In this document: one piece after another, positions 24,603 through 33,524 of the stretch
Layout: each line of letters starts with the position of its first letter
How positions within the stretch are numbered: position 1 is the first letter of the stretch
Origin: Lysobacterales bacterium
GTDB taxonomy: Bacteria > Pseudomonadota > Gammaproteobacteria > Xanthomonadales > Xanthomonadaceae
Assembly: GCA_019510125.1 (NCBI GenBank)
Contig: JAEKKX010000006.1
Span: 434,001-498,000 of the forward strand
Reading direction: 5' to 3'
Length of the DNA stretch: 64,000 bases
Position numbers and translations under genes: made by a program
Notes under the pieces: generated by a model
The model's database searches: none
Told to the model about the DNA's origin: nothing
The model's input: only the letters and a program-made list of their open reading frames with translations

Positions 24603-27452
24603 TCAGAAGCGCTGCTGGTACTTGACGTACCAGAAACGGCCGATGTCGAAGCCGCCGTAGTACGGGAAGCTGCTGTTCGGCGCCGAGAACATGATCGGGC
24701 CGAGGTGGTTGGTGACGTTGTTGGCACCGATCGACGCCGTCGCATTCCACGGGAGCCTGGCGGAGAACTGCAGGTCGTGGAAGGTGTTGGAGCCGGTACG
24801 GTTCTGCTTGTCGAGGTTGCCGTAGGTGTCGATGTGCGTCGGGTCGCTGCACGGACGCGGGGCGCTCGCACAGGTTTCCTTCATGCCGGAGTAGTAACGG
24901 GCCATGTAGGCGATCGAGAAGTCGCCCTTGGTCCAGTCGACGCCGAAGTTCGAACGCACGCGGAAGATGCCCGGGTAACCGACGTAGCCCACCCACTTGG
25001 TATCGGCAGAGTTGTCGGCCAGCTGGTCGTACTTGCTGGTGTACGAGGTCTGCCAGTCCAGCGTGAACTTGCCCAGGGAGAACTCGGGCAGGCGGTAGTG
25101 GACGCCGAGGTCGTAACCTTCGGTGCGCAGGCCGCCGGCATTGGTCAGGCCGTAGAACAGGTTCGTGATCGCACCCGCGCTGTTGCGCACGATGCCCGCG
25201 CAGCGCGCGGCGATGCCGTTGCGGTAGCAGTCGTTGAGGATGTTGTCGACCGAGTCCGAGATGATGGTGTCGTCGATCTTGACGTCATACCAGTCCAGCG
25301 ACAGGTCGAGGCCGTCGGCGAACTTCGGGCTCCACACGATGCCGGCCGTCTTGGACTTCGCGGTTTCCGGCGACAGGTTCGGGTTCGAACCGCTCAGGAA
25401 CTGGAAGTTGGTCTGGCAGGGATACACGGTGCAGGGCACGTTGGCCTGGCCGAGCTGCACGTAGCCGACCGGCACGCCGGCGGCGTTACACGCGGCGTTG
25501 CCGTTGACCGTGCCCGGGGCGCCGATGCCGCAGGGGTCGGTGTAGTACTCGAACGAACCGCCCACGCCGCCGTAGAGGTCGGCGATCGCCGGAGCGCGGA
25601 AGCCGTCGGCGTAGGTGGCGCGAACCAGCAGGCCGTCCATCGGACGCCAGCGCATCTGGAACTTGTTGTTGGTCGTGTTGCCGAAGTTCGAGTAGTCCGA
25701 ATAACGGCTCGCGACGTTGAAGGTCAGTTCCTTCGCGCCCGGGAGGTCGGCCAGCACCGGGATCTCGAGTTCGAGGTAGGCCTCGTCCAGCGAGTAGGAA
25801 CCCTGGGTGGTCGTCGCCGGGAGGCCCGTGCTCTGGCCCGCCTGGTTCACGGCGTCAGGCACGAAACGGCCTTCTTCGCTGCGGTGTTCCAGACCGAAGG
25901 CGATGCCGAAGTCACCGGCCGGCATGGAGAACAGCGAGCCGGCGATGTTCGCGGTGTAGTCGGTGGTCTGGGTCTTGCCGGCGTCGTGGTATTCCGGGAA
26001 CAGGAACGCCTGGAGCGCGCTGTTGCCGAGCGAACCCTGACCCGCCTGGCCGTACGGCAGGAACGGGTTGAACGGGATGCACTCGCCGTTGCCGAAGTTG
26101 GTGCCGTACGGGGTCGGGCTGGTCGACGAGCCGCACTCGACGCGACCGGTCGCGCTGTTCAGGTACGACGGGCCGAGCGCCGCCTGCAGGGCGGGCACGT
26201 AGGCGTCGCCGCGGGCGTACTTGTTGTTGGTGTTCTCGTTCGAGAGGAAGCCGACATCCCACGTCCACAGGTGGTCGTTGAGGTCGAAGCTGCCTTCCAG
26301 GCCGAGGCTGACGCGGACGGTCTGCAGCTCGCTGCGGGTGCGGCGCGGCAGTTCCCAGAAGCGGCGGAACCAGTACTGGTCGGCGCCCGGAGCCGGGTTG
26401 AAGTAGCTGTTGGCGGACAGCAGGCCGAAGCCGTAGTTGCCCGGGTAACCCGCGATCTGCTGCTGCGTGATGCGCTTGTTGTAGCCGATGTCGGTCACGA
26501 AGCGGATGTTCTGCGTGATGTCGTACGACGCGCTCAGGAACGTCGACTTGCGCTCCAGGCCGGTCTGCACGTACATCACTTCGTTCGCGTTGGAACGTTC
26601 CGCCGGCGTGATGTTGTGGTAGTTGTTCGGGTCGCGGGGGTCGCTGCCGCGGTTCAGCGTGCAGAGGCCCGAGCTGCAGTTGCCGCCCAGCCACACGCCG
26701 TTCTGGGAGATGAGGCTCCAGCCCGAGAACGGGAAGTTGCGGCCCGAGTTGCCGTAGCGGCTGAACTCGCGGTCGCCGCCCAGCACCGGATCTTCCTTCG
26801 AATATTCGGCGCTGAAGGTCAGGCCGCCGCGATCCGAATTGGCGCCGATGGTGAAGCTGTAGTCCTGCTTGCTTTCGCCCTGGTCGTACGCGCCGAGGTA
26901 GACGTCGGCCTGCGCGCCTTCGAAGTTCTTGCGGGTGATCACGTTGACCACGCCGGCGATTGCGTCGGAGCCGTAGATCGACGAAGCGCCGTCCTTCAGC
27001 ACGTCGATCCGCTCGATCGCGGACATCGGAATCTGGCCCAGATCCTGCAGGCCCGACGTGGAGACGCCGAGACGCTTGCCGTTGAGGAGGATCAGGGTGC
27101 GGCTGGCGCCGAGGTTGCGCAGGTCGATGTAGTAGCCACCCACGTCTTCGCCGGAGGAGAGCGCGTTGGCGCGGCTGATCGCGGGGGAGCCCGCGGAGGT
27201 CAGGTTCTGCAGGATGTCGGCGACAGAGCTGAAGCCCTGCTTCTCGATCTGCTCGCGGCTGACGGTGATGATCGGCTGTTCGTTTTCGAGCTCAGCACGC
27301 GGGATGCGCGAACCGGTGACGACGACCGTGTCGAGCTGGCCGGCGTCCTTGTTCTCTTCCTGGGCGAAGGCGACGCCCGAGGCCGCGAGGGCGGAGGTGC
27401 CCACGAGCGCGAAGGAGATCGCGTCGCGGAGCTTGTTGGTCTTCAAAGTCAT
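24603..27452 (-). CDS. TonB-dependent outer-membrane receptor
   Basis: Product of 949 aa from ATG 27452 (GGAG upstream) with a signal peptide ending SGVAFAQ. A short TonB-box-like DTVVVTGSRIP (about 40-50) precedes the plug domain (about 55-170: ITVSREQIEKQGFSSVADIL, YIDLRNLGASRTLILLNGKR, IERIDVLKDGASSIYGSDAI). The remainder is a 22-strand-type barrel ending in an aromatic residue (FWYVKYQQRF). Several Cys pairs occur in predicted loops. The ligand is unknown; this subclass in Xanthomonadaceae often imports peptides or glycans. No adjacent FecIR-type regulators. The gene at 27621 lies immediately upstream in the same direction. Confidence 0.94.
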   Translation of the reverse strand: MTLKTNKLRDAISFALVGTSALAASGVAFAQEENKDAGQLDTVVVTGSRIPRAELENEQPIITVSREQIEKQGFSSVADILQNLTSAGSPAISRANALSSGEDVGGYYIDLRNLGASRTLILLNGKRLGVSTSGLQDLGQIPMSAIERIDVLKDGASSIYGSDAIAGVVNVITRKNFEGAQADVYLGAYDQGESKQDYSFTIGANSDRGGLTFSAEYSKEDPVLGGDREFSRYGNSGRNFPFSGWSLISQNGVWLGGNCSSGLCTLNRGSDPRDPNNYHNITPAERSNANEVMYVQTGLERKSTFLSASYDITQNIRFVTDIGYNKRITQQQIAGYPGNYGFGLLSANSYFNPAPGADQYWFRRFWELPRRTRSELQTVRVSLGLEGSFDLNDHLWTWDVGFLSNENTNNKYARGDAYVPALQAALGPSYLNSATGRVECGSSTSPTPYGTNFGNGECIPFNPFLPYGQAGQGSLGNSALQAFLFPEYHDAGKTQTTDYTANIAGSLFSMPAGDFGIAFGLEHRSEEGRFVPDAVNQAGQSTGLPATTTQGSYSLDEAYLELEIPVLADLPGAKELTFNVASRYSDYSNFGNTTNNKFQMRWRPMDGLLVRATYADGFRAPAIADLYGGVGGSFEYYTDPCGIGAPGTVNGNAACNAAGVPVGYVQLGQANVPCTVYPCQTNFQFLSGSNPNLSPETAKSKTAGIVWSPKFADGLDLSLDWYDVKIDDTIISDSVDNILNDCYRNGIAARCAGIVRNSAGAITNLFYGLTNAGGLRTEGYDLGVHYRLPEFSLGKFTLDWQTSYTSKYDQLADNSADTKWVGYVGYPGIFRVRSNFGVDWTKGDFSIAYMARYYSGMKETCASAPRPCSDPTHIDTYGNLDKQNRTGSNTFHDLQFSARLPWNATASIGANNVTNHLGPIMFSAPNSSFPYYGGFDIGRFWYVKYQQRF

Positions 27453-27583
27453 CTCTCTCTCCAAGTGAGTCTTGGGGTTTCCCATGGGAACCTGTCCCGG
27501 AACGGCAAGGGAGCCGCAAAGCCGGGTCAGGCCGGGGCCGATAGTAGCCCCACTCGGAGAAAAATTAAAGTGTCGTTAACAGG

Positions 27584-27600
27584 CCGGGCGAAGCGCCCGG
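27584..27600 (-). terminator. Hairpins between the gene at 27621 and the TonB receptor gene
   Basis: CCGGGCG-AAG-CGCCCGG forms a 7-bp stem; a second short hairpin (ACCCCT / AGGGGT, 27605-27621) overlaps the stop codon of the upstream gene. They probably end or slow transcription before the receptor's own promoter, which would lie in 27453-27583. Confidence 0.5.
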
Positions 27601-27620
27601 TGGAACCCCTCCGGAAGGGG

Positions 27621-28460
27621 TCAGAGGTCCTGTTCGTAGCGGACGTAGGGAACCGCGCCTTCGTCGTCGCTGCCGGTGGCGGCGGGCGGCGCGAAAGGGT
27701 TCTTGCCGCGGGTGACCAGGTTGTCGGCGCCGACGGTGAGCTGGCCGCTCCAGGGGGTCCGCCAGCTCAGGCCGAGGCCCAGGCTGCCGAAACGGTCGCG
27801 GCCGGGGGTGTCGACCACTTCCCCGATGATGTTGACGCCGAAGGCGCCGAAGCCGCCGCCCAGGTTGAGCTGGCGGGAGGTCCAGCGGTCGCTGAACCCC
27901 GGGATCTCGGACGGGCTCTGCAGACGGGCCTTGGCGACGGTCCCGGCGATCGAGACGTAGCCTTCGCGGGGCAGGGCCTTCTGGCTGAAGATGGTGATGT
28001 CGTTGAGGTCGACCCGGCCGTTGACGCCGTTGCCGGGGCTCATCCACGCGGGAATGGCGCCGCGGGTGTTGCCGGCGCTCACGCCGAGCTGGGTGCCGCC
28101 GCGCTGGAAGATCGCCGCCGCGCCGGTGCGGCGGGTGGCGGGCACCGAGGCGAGCACGCAGTTCGCGGCCAGGCTGCTCAGGGCGCTGTTGAGGCCCGGC
28201 TTGTGGTCGCACAGCAGGCCGAGCGAATCGCCTTCGCTCAGGCCGAGGGTGGTGTCGAGGTGGCGGACGCCGAAACGGGCCAGCGAGCGGCTCTTGGCCA
28301 CGTCGGTGGGCTCCAGGACCACGATGCCTTCGATCTCGCCGCTGGCCTTGTTCCAGATCGGCAGCTCGACGCGGTCGCCGGCCGGCCTGGATTGCGCATG
28401 CGCGGAAGTCGCCAGGGCGGCGGCGAGCAGCATCAGCAGGGGCAGGGCGCGGCGGGACAT
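27621..28460 (-). CDS. Exported protein of unknown function, possible outer-membrane protein
   Basis: Product of 279 aa from ATG 28460 with a signal peptide (LMLLAAALATSAHAQ). The C-terminal half alternates short beta strands (QLNLGGGFGAFGVNIIGEVV, GSLGLGLSWRTPWSGQLTVGADNLV) and ends YVRYEQDL, compatible with a small beta-barrel or a truncated TonB-receptor-like barrel. LGLSWRTPWSGQLTVGADNL resembles strand patterns of TonB-dependent receptors. It lies upstream of, and in the same direction as, the TonB receptor gene and may work with it. No family name recognised. Confidence 0.65.
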   Translation of the reverse strand: MSRRALPLLMLLAAALATSAHAQSRPAGDRVELPIWNKASGEIEGIVVLEPTDVAKSRSLARFGVRHLDTTLGLSEGDSLGLLCDHKPGLNSALSSLAANCVLASVPATRRTGAAAIFQRGGTQLGVSAGNTRGAIPAWMSPGNGVNGRVDLNDITIFSQKALPREGYVSIAGTVAKARLQSPSEIPGFSDRWTSRQLNLGGGFGAFGVNIIGEVVDTPGRDRFGSLGLGLSWRTPWSGQLTVGADNLVTRGKNPFAPPAATGSDDEGAVPYVRYEQDL

Positions 28461-28589
28461 GGTCTTGGTGGGACCGCTTTCGGGCGGTCGAGTTCCTGTT
28501 ACGGGTCCATCGAAGCGCAGGCTAGCAGATTTATGGTTCTTTAACAATCGCGCGGGCGGGCCGGAACTGTGACGGGTCCTGCACGGCCG

Positions 28590-29507
28590 TCACTGCAGCC
28601 GCTCGGGCGCGGCGGCGGCGACGGGGCGGGGCGCGAACAGGCGGTCGAGGTCGTCACCGGTGAAGCGATAGGTCTCGCCGCAGAATTCGCAGCGCACTTC
28701 GACCACGCCGCCGTGACCCGCCGCCGCCTCGCGGGATTCGGTCTCGCCCAGGGATTCGAGCATCGCCGAGACCCGGTCCCGCGAGCACGAGCAGGCGAAC
28801 CGCAGCGGGCGCTCGCCCAGGGTCTCGACGCCGTCCTCGTGGAACAGCCGGTGCAGCAGCAGGTCGACCGGGGTGTCCAGCAGCTCGCCGGTGCCGAGGG
28901 TGTCGAACAGCGCGCTCGCGCGCTCCCAGCCGTCGAGGTCGCCGGCGTCGCCGGGCAGCTTCTGCAGCATCAGCCCGGCCGCGCGGGTGCCGTCGGCGGC
29001 CAGCAGCAGGCGGGTGGGGAGCTGTTCGGACCGGTCGAAGTAGGCCTCGAACGCCGCCGACAGGCGGGTCGCGTCCAAGTCGACCAGGCCCTGGTAGCGA
29101 TGCGGCTCCTGGCCGCGGGCGCCGGGGTTCTCGACCGTGATCGCCAGCAGCGCGCCGTCGCCGAAGCTGCCGAGGTCGGCGGACACGGCGGGGTCGTCGG
29201 CGGCGACGCCCTCGGCGAGGGTGGCGATCCCGCGCAGCGTGCCGGCGGCGGTGCATTCGGCGAACAGAGTGCGCAGGGCGCCCTGGCCGCGCAGTTGCAC
29301 CGAGAGGCGGCCGTCCACCTTGATGTGGCCGGTGAACAGCGCGGCCGCGGCCACCGCTTCGCCGAGCAGGCCGGCGATCGCCGCGGGCGGCGACGCGCGT
29401 TCGCCGATCTCGGCCCAGGTGCGGTCGAGGCGGACGTGCACGCCGCGCACGCCGGCGCGTTCGAGCAGGAAACGGACGAGGCGGTCGTGCTGGTCGGTCT
29501 GGGACAT
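28590..29507 (-). CDS. hslO: Hsp33 redox-regulated chaperone
   Basis: Product of 305 aa starting [14 protein letters not shown]. Hsp33 is a cytosolic holdase activated by oxidation. The C-terminal zinc/redox switch is present as CSC (in [11 protein letters not shown]) and CEFC (in [11 protein letters not shown]), about 30 residues apart, the CxC...CxxC arrangement of the family. The N-terminal domain shows [20 protein letters not shown]. It is divergent from mtgA across about 110 bases. Confidence 0.95.
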   Translation of the reverse strand: MSQTDQHDRLVRFLLERAGVRGVHVRLDRTWAEIGERASPPAAIAGLLGEAVAAAALFTGHIKVDGRLSVQLRGQGALRTLFAECTAAGTLRGIATLAEGVAADDPAVSADLGSFGDGALLAITVENPGARGQEPHRYQGLVDLDATRLSAAFEAYFDRSEQLPTRLLLAADGTRAAGLMLQKLPGDAGDLDGWERASALFDTLGTGELLDTPVDLLLHRLFHEDGVETLGERPLRFACSCSRDRVSAMLESLGETESREAAAGHGGVVEVRCEFCGETYRFTGDDLDRLFAPRPVAAAAPERLQ

Positions 29508-29616
29508 GTGGGGGGCTGTCGGCGGGGCTGGGGCGGGCGCTGCGGCGCGGATGGTCGATAATGCCCCCGGCGGCGCGTGGGCGCCGGGGGCGACGGGTTG
29601 CGGAGTGACGCAGAAG

Positions 29617-30405
29617 ATGGGGCAGGTGGAGGCGGTTTCAAACCCCGGCGAGACAATCCCCGGCGGGACGCCCCCCGGCGCAGCGCCGCGGGCGCGCGGC
29701 CGGGTGCGCTGGTGGCGCTGGCTGCTGCTGTGGCTGCCGCTGCTGTTCGTGCTGGTGACGGTGCTGCAGGTGGCGGTGCTGCGCTTCGTCGATCCGCCGG
29801 TGACCGCGTTCATGATCGGTCGCTACATGGAAGCCTGGGAGGCCGGCGACCGCGGCTTCGCGCTCGCCTACGACTGGCGCGACGCGGACCGGATCTCGCC
29901 GCAGCTCCCGCTGGCGCTGGTGGCCGCGGAGGACCAGCGCTTCCCGGTCCACGACGGTTTCGACTTCGAGGCGATCGAGAAGGCCCGCGCCCACAACGCC
30001 AAGGGCCGCAGGGTCCGCGGCGCCAGCACGATCAGCCAGCAACTGGCGAAGAACCTGTTCCTCTGGCGCGGCAGCGGCTGGTCCCGCTGGGCGCGCAAGG
30101 GGCTGGAAGTCTGGTACACGGTGCTGATCGAGGCGCTGTGGCCGAAATCGCGGATCCTCGAGATGTACGCCAACGTCGTCGAGTACGGCGACGGGGTCTA
30201 CGGCGCGCAGGCGGCGGCGCGGCGGTTCTTCGGCAAGGACGCGTCGGCGCTCTCCGCGGCCGAGGCCGCCCGGCTGGCGTCGGTGCTGCCGAACCCCCGC
30301 AAGTACAGCGTCGCGAAGCCCGGGCCGTACGTGCAGCGGCGCAGCGCCGCGATCCAGCGCCAGATGCGCGCGCTCGGCGGCCCGGGATACCTGGCCTTCG
30401 ACTAG
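29617..30405 (+). CDS. mtgA: Monofunctional peptidoglycan glycosyltransferase
   Basis: Product of 262 aa from ATG 29617. One N-terminal membrane anchor ([20 protein letters not shown], about 32-51) is followed by the GT51 domain. Family motifs are [14 protein letters not shown] (catalytic Glu), [36 protein letters not shown] and [12 protein letters not shown]. It polymerises lipid II into glycan strands in the periplasm and has no transpeptidase domain. Length is near the usual 230-260. Confidence 0.95.
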   Translation: MGQVEAVSNPGETIPGGTPPGAAPRARGRVRWWRWLLLWLPLLFVLVTVLQVAVLRFVDPPVTAFMIGRYMEAWEAGDRGFALAYDWRDADRISPQLPLALVAAEDQRFPVHDGFDFEAIEKARAHNAKGRRVRGASTISQQLAKNLFLWRGSGWSRWARKGLEVWYTVLIEALWPKSRILEMYANVVEYGDGVYGAQAAARRFFGKDASALSAAEAARLASVLPNPRKYSVAKPGPYVQRRSAAIQRQMRALGGPGYLAFD

Positions 30406-30457
30406 CCGCGCCCTGCAACTTCCGCCCCTCGAACGCACGGGGCCGTACACTCGCGCC

Positions 30458-31483
30458 ATGCCTGCCGAACGCCTGACCGTCGTCATCGCCGCCTACAACG
30501 AGGCCGAAGCCCTGCCGGTGCTGCATCCGCGGCTGGCCGCGGTGCTCGACGGGCTGGCCGGCGAGGGCGTCGAGGGACACCTTCTCTATGTCGACGACGG
30601 CAGCGGCGACGACACCTGGGCGGTGCTGGAGGCGCTCGCCGCGGCCGACCCGCGGGTGTCCGCGCTGCGGCTGAGCCGCAATTTCGGCAAGGAGGCCGCG
30701 CTGACCGCCGGCCTGGACCGGGTGCGCGAGGGCGCGGCGATCATCCTCGACGCCGACGGCCAGGACCCGCCGGAGCTGATCCCGCAGTTCGTGGCGAAGT
30801 GGCGCGAGGGCTACGACGACGTCCACGGCACCCGCATCGCCCGCGATGGCGACGGCTGGTTCAAGCGCACGACCGCCCACGGCTTCTACCGGGTGATGCA
30901 GCGGCTGTCGAAGACGCCCATCCCCACCGACACCGGCGACTTCCGCCTGCTGTCGCCGCGGGCGCTGGCCGCGCTGCGCCAGTTGCGCGAGCGCCACCGC
31001 TTCATGAAGGGGCTGTTCGGCTGGGTCGGCTTCCGCCAGGTGTCGGTTCCCTACCGCCGCGAGGCGCGCACCGCGGGCCGCACCAAGTTCAACGCCTGGA
31101 AGCTGTGGAATTTCGCGCTGGAGGGCGTGACCAGCTTTTCCACCGCGCCGCTGCGGGTGGCGACCTACCTGGGCCTGCTGACCGCGGCGCTGGCCTTCCT
31201 GTACGCGGCGTGGATCGTGCTCAAGGCCGTGCTGTGGGGCGACCCGGTCGCGGGCTGGCCGACCATGATGACCGTGATCCTGCTGCTCGGCGGCGTGCAG
31301 TTGATGGCGCTGGGGACCATCGGCGAGTACCTCGGCCGGCTGTACGAGGAGTCGAAGCAGCGGCCGCTGTACCTGGTGGATCGCTGGCGGCCGGCGACCG
31401 GCGTATCCTTGGACGACCTCGCCCCTGAAGGAGAACGCCCCGATGCGTACCGTCCGTCAGTTGCTGGAAACGAAGTCGGCTGA
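30458..31483 (+). CDS. GT2 family glycosyltransferase (dolichol-P-mannose / ArnC / GtrB-like)
   Basis: Product of 341 aa. The N-terminal GT-A domain has VVIAAYNEAEALPVLHP, VDDGSGDDTWAVLE and IILDADGQDPPELIP (the DxD-type site), then TGDFRLLSPRAL. Two C-terminal membrane helices (YLGLLTAALAFLYAAWIVL, MMTVILLLGGVQLMALGTI) and the end IGEYLGRLYEESKQRPLYLV are typical of enzymes that load a sugar onto undecaprenyl phosphate. Sugar unknown. Its last 41 bases overlap the CBS gene. Confidence 0.88.
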   Translation: MPAERLTVVIAAYNEAEALPVLHPRLAAVLDGLAGEGVEGHLLYVDDGSGDDTWAVLEALAAADPRVSALRLSRNFGKEAALTAGLDRVREGAAIILDADGQDPPELIPQFVAKWREGYDDVHGTRIARDGDGWFKRTTAHGFYRVMQRLSKTPIPTDTGDFRLLSPRALAALRQLRERHRFMKGLFGWVGFRQVSVPYRREARTAGRTKFNAWKLWNFALEGVTSFSTAPLRVATYLGLLTAALAFLYAAWIVLKAVLWGDPVAGWPTMMTVILLLGGVQLMALGTIGEYLGRLYEESKQRPLYLVDRWRPATGVSLDDLAPEGERPDAYRPSVAGNEVG

Positions 31484-31883
31484 TCGCGGCCCCGCGATCC
31501 ACGCCATCCGTCCCGAGGTCCCGGTGCTCGAGGCGATCCGGTTGATGGCCGAACGCCACATCGGCGCGGTGCTGGTGATGGAGGGGCCACGGTTGGCCGG
31601 CATCCTCTCCGAGCGCGACTACGCCCGGAAGGTGGTGCTGCAGGGCCGCTCGTCCTCGAACACGCCGGTGGCGGACATCATGACCGTGCAGGTCGTGACC
31701 ACCGTGCCGGACGACACCGCGGAGCACTGCATGCAACTGATGACCGCGCGCCGCATCCGCCACCTCCCGGTGGTCGAGGGCGGCGAGGTGGTCGGGGTGA
31801 TCTCGATCGGCGACCTGGTCAAGGCGGTGATCGAGGACCAGCAGGTCGAGCTGGACCACCTGCAGCGCTACATCGCAAGCTGA
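31443..31883 (+). CDS. Two-CBS-domain protein
   Basis: Product of 146 aa consisting of a tandem CBS pair (about 10-65 and 72-135) with motifs ERHIGAVLVMEGPRLAGILS and RRIRHLPVVEGGEVVGVISI. CBS pairs bind adenine nucleotides and regulate partner proteins, but no catalytic domain is attached. ATG 31443 lies within the end of the glycosyltransferase gene and has AAGGAG about 9 bases upstream, so translation is probably coupled. Partner unknown. Confidence 0.9.
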   Translation: MRTVRQLLETKSADRGPAIHAIRPEVPVLEAIRLMAERHIGAVLVMEGPRLAGILSERDYARKVVLQGRSSSNTPVADIMTVQVVTTVPDDTAEHCMQLMTARRIRHLPVVEGGEVVGVISIGDLVKAVIEDQQVELDHLQRYIAS

Positions 31884-31975
31884 ACATTGTTGTCCGTGCA
31901 GCGTCGCCCGAGCGGCGCCGCTCGAACCGCGCCTCCCAGGGCGCCGACGCCACGAGACCGCGGGACGGGGGACGC

Positions 31976-32707
31976 ATGGCCGGGAGTTGCCTAGTCGAGA
32001 AGATCGGTTACCACATCCCGCTCGCGCCCGGCGACGAGGCGCTGCTGGCGCGGCTGGAGGAAACGCGCGAGACCTGGCGCTCGCAGGCGATCGTGCGCGA
32101 CATCGGCGCGCAGGCCGAGCGCCTGTACGTCGTGCGCGGCGGCTGGTTCTTCTCGTACACGATGCTGCCCGACGGCGGCCGCCAGATCCTGCACATTCAC
32201 TATCCGGGCGACATCGTCGGCATTCCGGACATCGCCTTCGAGCGCACCAGCGCCGCGCTGGCCGCCGCGACCGACGGCGAGCTGTGCCCATTCCCCAAGT
32301 CGGCGCTGGACGAGATCTTCCTGCGCTCGCCGCGCCTGTCGGCGCTGCTGTTCAGTATCGGCATGGTCGAGCACGCGGTCCTCGCCGACCGCCTGCGCAT
32401 CGTCGGCCGCCAGGGCGCGACCGCGCGGGTCGGGCACTTCCTGCTGGAGGTGGTGTCGCGGCTGCGCGTGACCCGGCGCGACCTCGGCACGGCCTACGAC
32501 CTGCCGCTGAGCCAGGGCATGATCGGCGACGCGATCGGGCTGACCAACGTCCACGTCAGCCGGGCGCTGAAGCGCCTGGAGGCGGCGGGCACGATCGCCC
32601 GCCACGGCCACCGCATCGATCTGCTGGACGAGGCCGGGCTCAAGCGCGCGGTCGACTTCGAGGATCGCCACTTCCGGATCGACACCTCGTGGTTCCCCGG
32701 CGCATGA
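31976..32707 (+). CDS. Crp/Fnr family transcriptional regulator
   Basis: Product of 243 aa. An N-terminal cyclic-nucleotide-type beta barrel (about 35-120: LYVVRGGWFFSYTMLPDGGR, IHYPGDIVG) is followed by a dimerisation helix and a C-terminal winged helix (about 165-220: PLSQGMIGDAIGLTNVHVSR). The N-terminal Cys cluster that would hold a 4Fe-4S centre in FNR is absent, so the signal is something else. A 30-bp palindrome lies 82 bases downstream, before the BLUF gene, and is a candidate binding site. Ligand unknown. Confidence 0.88.
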   Translation: MAGSCLVEKIGYHIPLAPGDEALLARLEETRETWRSQAIVRDIGAQAERLYVVRGGWFFSYTMLPDGGRQILHIHYPGDIVGIPDIAFERTSAALAAATDGELCPFPKSALDEIFLRSPRLSALLFSIGMVEHAVLADRLRIVGRQGATARVGHFLLEVVSRLRVTRRDLGTAYDLPLSQGMIGDAIGLTNVHVSRALKRLEAAGTIARHGHRIDLLDEAGLKRAVDFEDRHFRIDTSWFPGA

Positions 32708-32789
32708 CCGGCCGCCAGCCGCCGGGGTTCCGGGGCGGTGGACGTCGCCGGCGCGGGCCCTGCCCCGATGCGCGCCCCGGACGGATCGG

Positions 32790-32819
32790 GGCCTGCATTA
32801 ATCCGGATTAATGCAGGCC
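32790..32819. promoter_or_regulatory. 30-bp perfect palindrome upstream of the BLUF gene
   Basis: GGCCTGCATTAAT-CCGG-ATTAATGCAGGCC is perfectly self-complementary, and its AT-rich core stands out in a very GC-rich background. There is no T run after it, so an operator is more likely than a terminator. Candidate ligand is the Crp/Fnr regulator encoded just upstream (inference). Confidence 0.65.
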
Positions 32820-32870
32820 GATCGATCGCCCTCTACCGTGCGCTCATTCCTTTCGACCCGAGGACCCTCG

Positions 32871-32951
32871 ATGACCGACCCGCTCGCGCTCGCCCTGCGA
32901 TCCGGCGCCTTCCCCGGGACTGCGTCCCGCCGCCGGACCGTGCGCGGATGA
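32871..32951 (+). CDS. Putative 26-aa leader ORF overlapping the BLUF start
   Basis: ATG 32871 has GAGGA about 6 bases upstream and reads 26 codons (starts MTDPLALALR, ends RRRTVRG). Its TGA overlaps the BLUF ATG as ATGA, an arrangement typical of translational coupling. It is too short for homology judgement; it could be chance in GC-rich DNA. Confidence 0.35.
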   Translation: MTDPLALALRSGAFPGTASRRRTVRG

Positions 32952-33412
32952 GTGGACTGCACGGCATCGCCTACACCAGCATCGCCTTCCCGATGTCCGG
33001 GGCGGCGCTCACCGCCCTGCTGGAAGAGGCGCGCCGGTTCAACGCCCACGCCGGCGTGACCGGCGTGCTGTTCCACCACGCCGGGCGGTTCTTCCAGTAT
33101 TTCGAGGGCGAGGAAGACGCGGTGCGCGAGGTCCATGCCCGCATCCTGGCGTCGCCGCAGCATCATTCGCTGCAACTGCTGCTCGACGCGCCGCAGCCGG
33201 AGCGGCTGTTCGGCGGCTGGTACATGGGGTTCTGCGAAGCCCCGGCGAACGCCTTCCAGGCGATCGCCAACGCCGAATGGGCGCACGCCATGCCGATGAC
33301 CCGCAGCGTGATGCGCCGGTCCGAAGCGCTGTCGCTGGTGCTGTCGCACTGGAGCCGCTGGGTGGCCGAGCGCCCGGAGCGCTCGCCCCGCGACGCCGAG
33401 CCCGCGGCCTGA
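32948..33412 (+). CDS. BLUF-domain blue-light photoreceptor
   Basis: Product of 154 aa from ATG 32948: a single BLUF domain (about 4-97) with a short C-terminal extension and no output domain. The flavin photocycle residues are all present: Tyr9 (GIAYTS), Asn32 (RRFNAHAGVTGVLF), Gln50 (GRFFQYFEG), Trp91 and Met93 (GGWYMGF). It should bind FAD and sense blue light in the cytoplasm, signalling through an unknown protein partner. The Crp/Fnr gene upstream and the palindrome between them suggest a light-linked regulatory unit, which is inference. Confidence 0.9.
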   Translation: MSGLHGIAYTSIAFPMSGAALTALLEEARRFNAHAGVTGVLFHHAGRFFQYFEGEEDAVREVHARILASPQHHSLQLLLDAPQPERLFGGWYMGFCEAPANAFQAIANAEWAHAMPMTRSVMRRSEALSLVLSHWSRWVAERPERSPRDAEPAA

Positions 33413-33413
33413 G

Positions 33414-33507
33414 CGAGCGCCGCCGGACGGCGGCGCTCGCAACCGGGCGCCGCGTCGGCGCGGCGCCTCGGGCAAACACGTCGACAGGTTCGCCGCGGCG
33501 GGACGCC
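33414..33507. repeat. Cluster of three GC-rich hairpins between convergent genes
   Basis: GCGAGCGCCGCC/GGCGGCGCTCGC (12-bp stem, 33414-33441), GGCGCCGCG/CGCGGCGCC (33447-33468) and CGCGGC/GCCGCG (about 33491-33507). They sit between the BLUF and ATP-grasp genes and probably act as transcription or decay barriers for both. Confidence 0.5.
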
Positions 33508-33524
33508 GCGAAGCGTGACCGCGC

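Noticed and set aside
24414-28544. 1376-codon plus-strand frame opposite the TonB receptor
   Set aside because: Antisense to a complete TonB-dependent receptor and its upstream gene; no recognisable domain.
31976-32707. Assignment of the Crp/Fnr regulator as an oxygen-sensing FNR
   Set aside because: The N-terminal cysteine cluster required for the iron-sulfur centre is missing.
33414-33441. Possible CRISPR-like palindromic repeat
   Set aside because: The three palindromes differ in sequence, have no regular spacers and no cas genes are present; treated as terminator-type hairpins.
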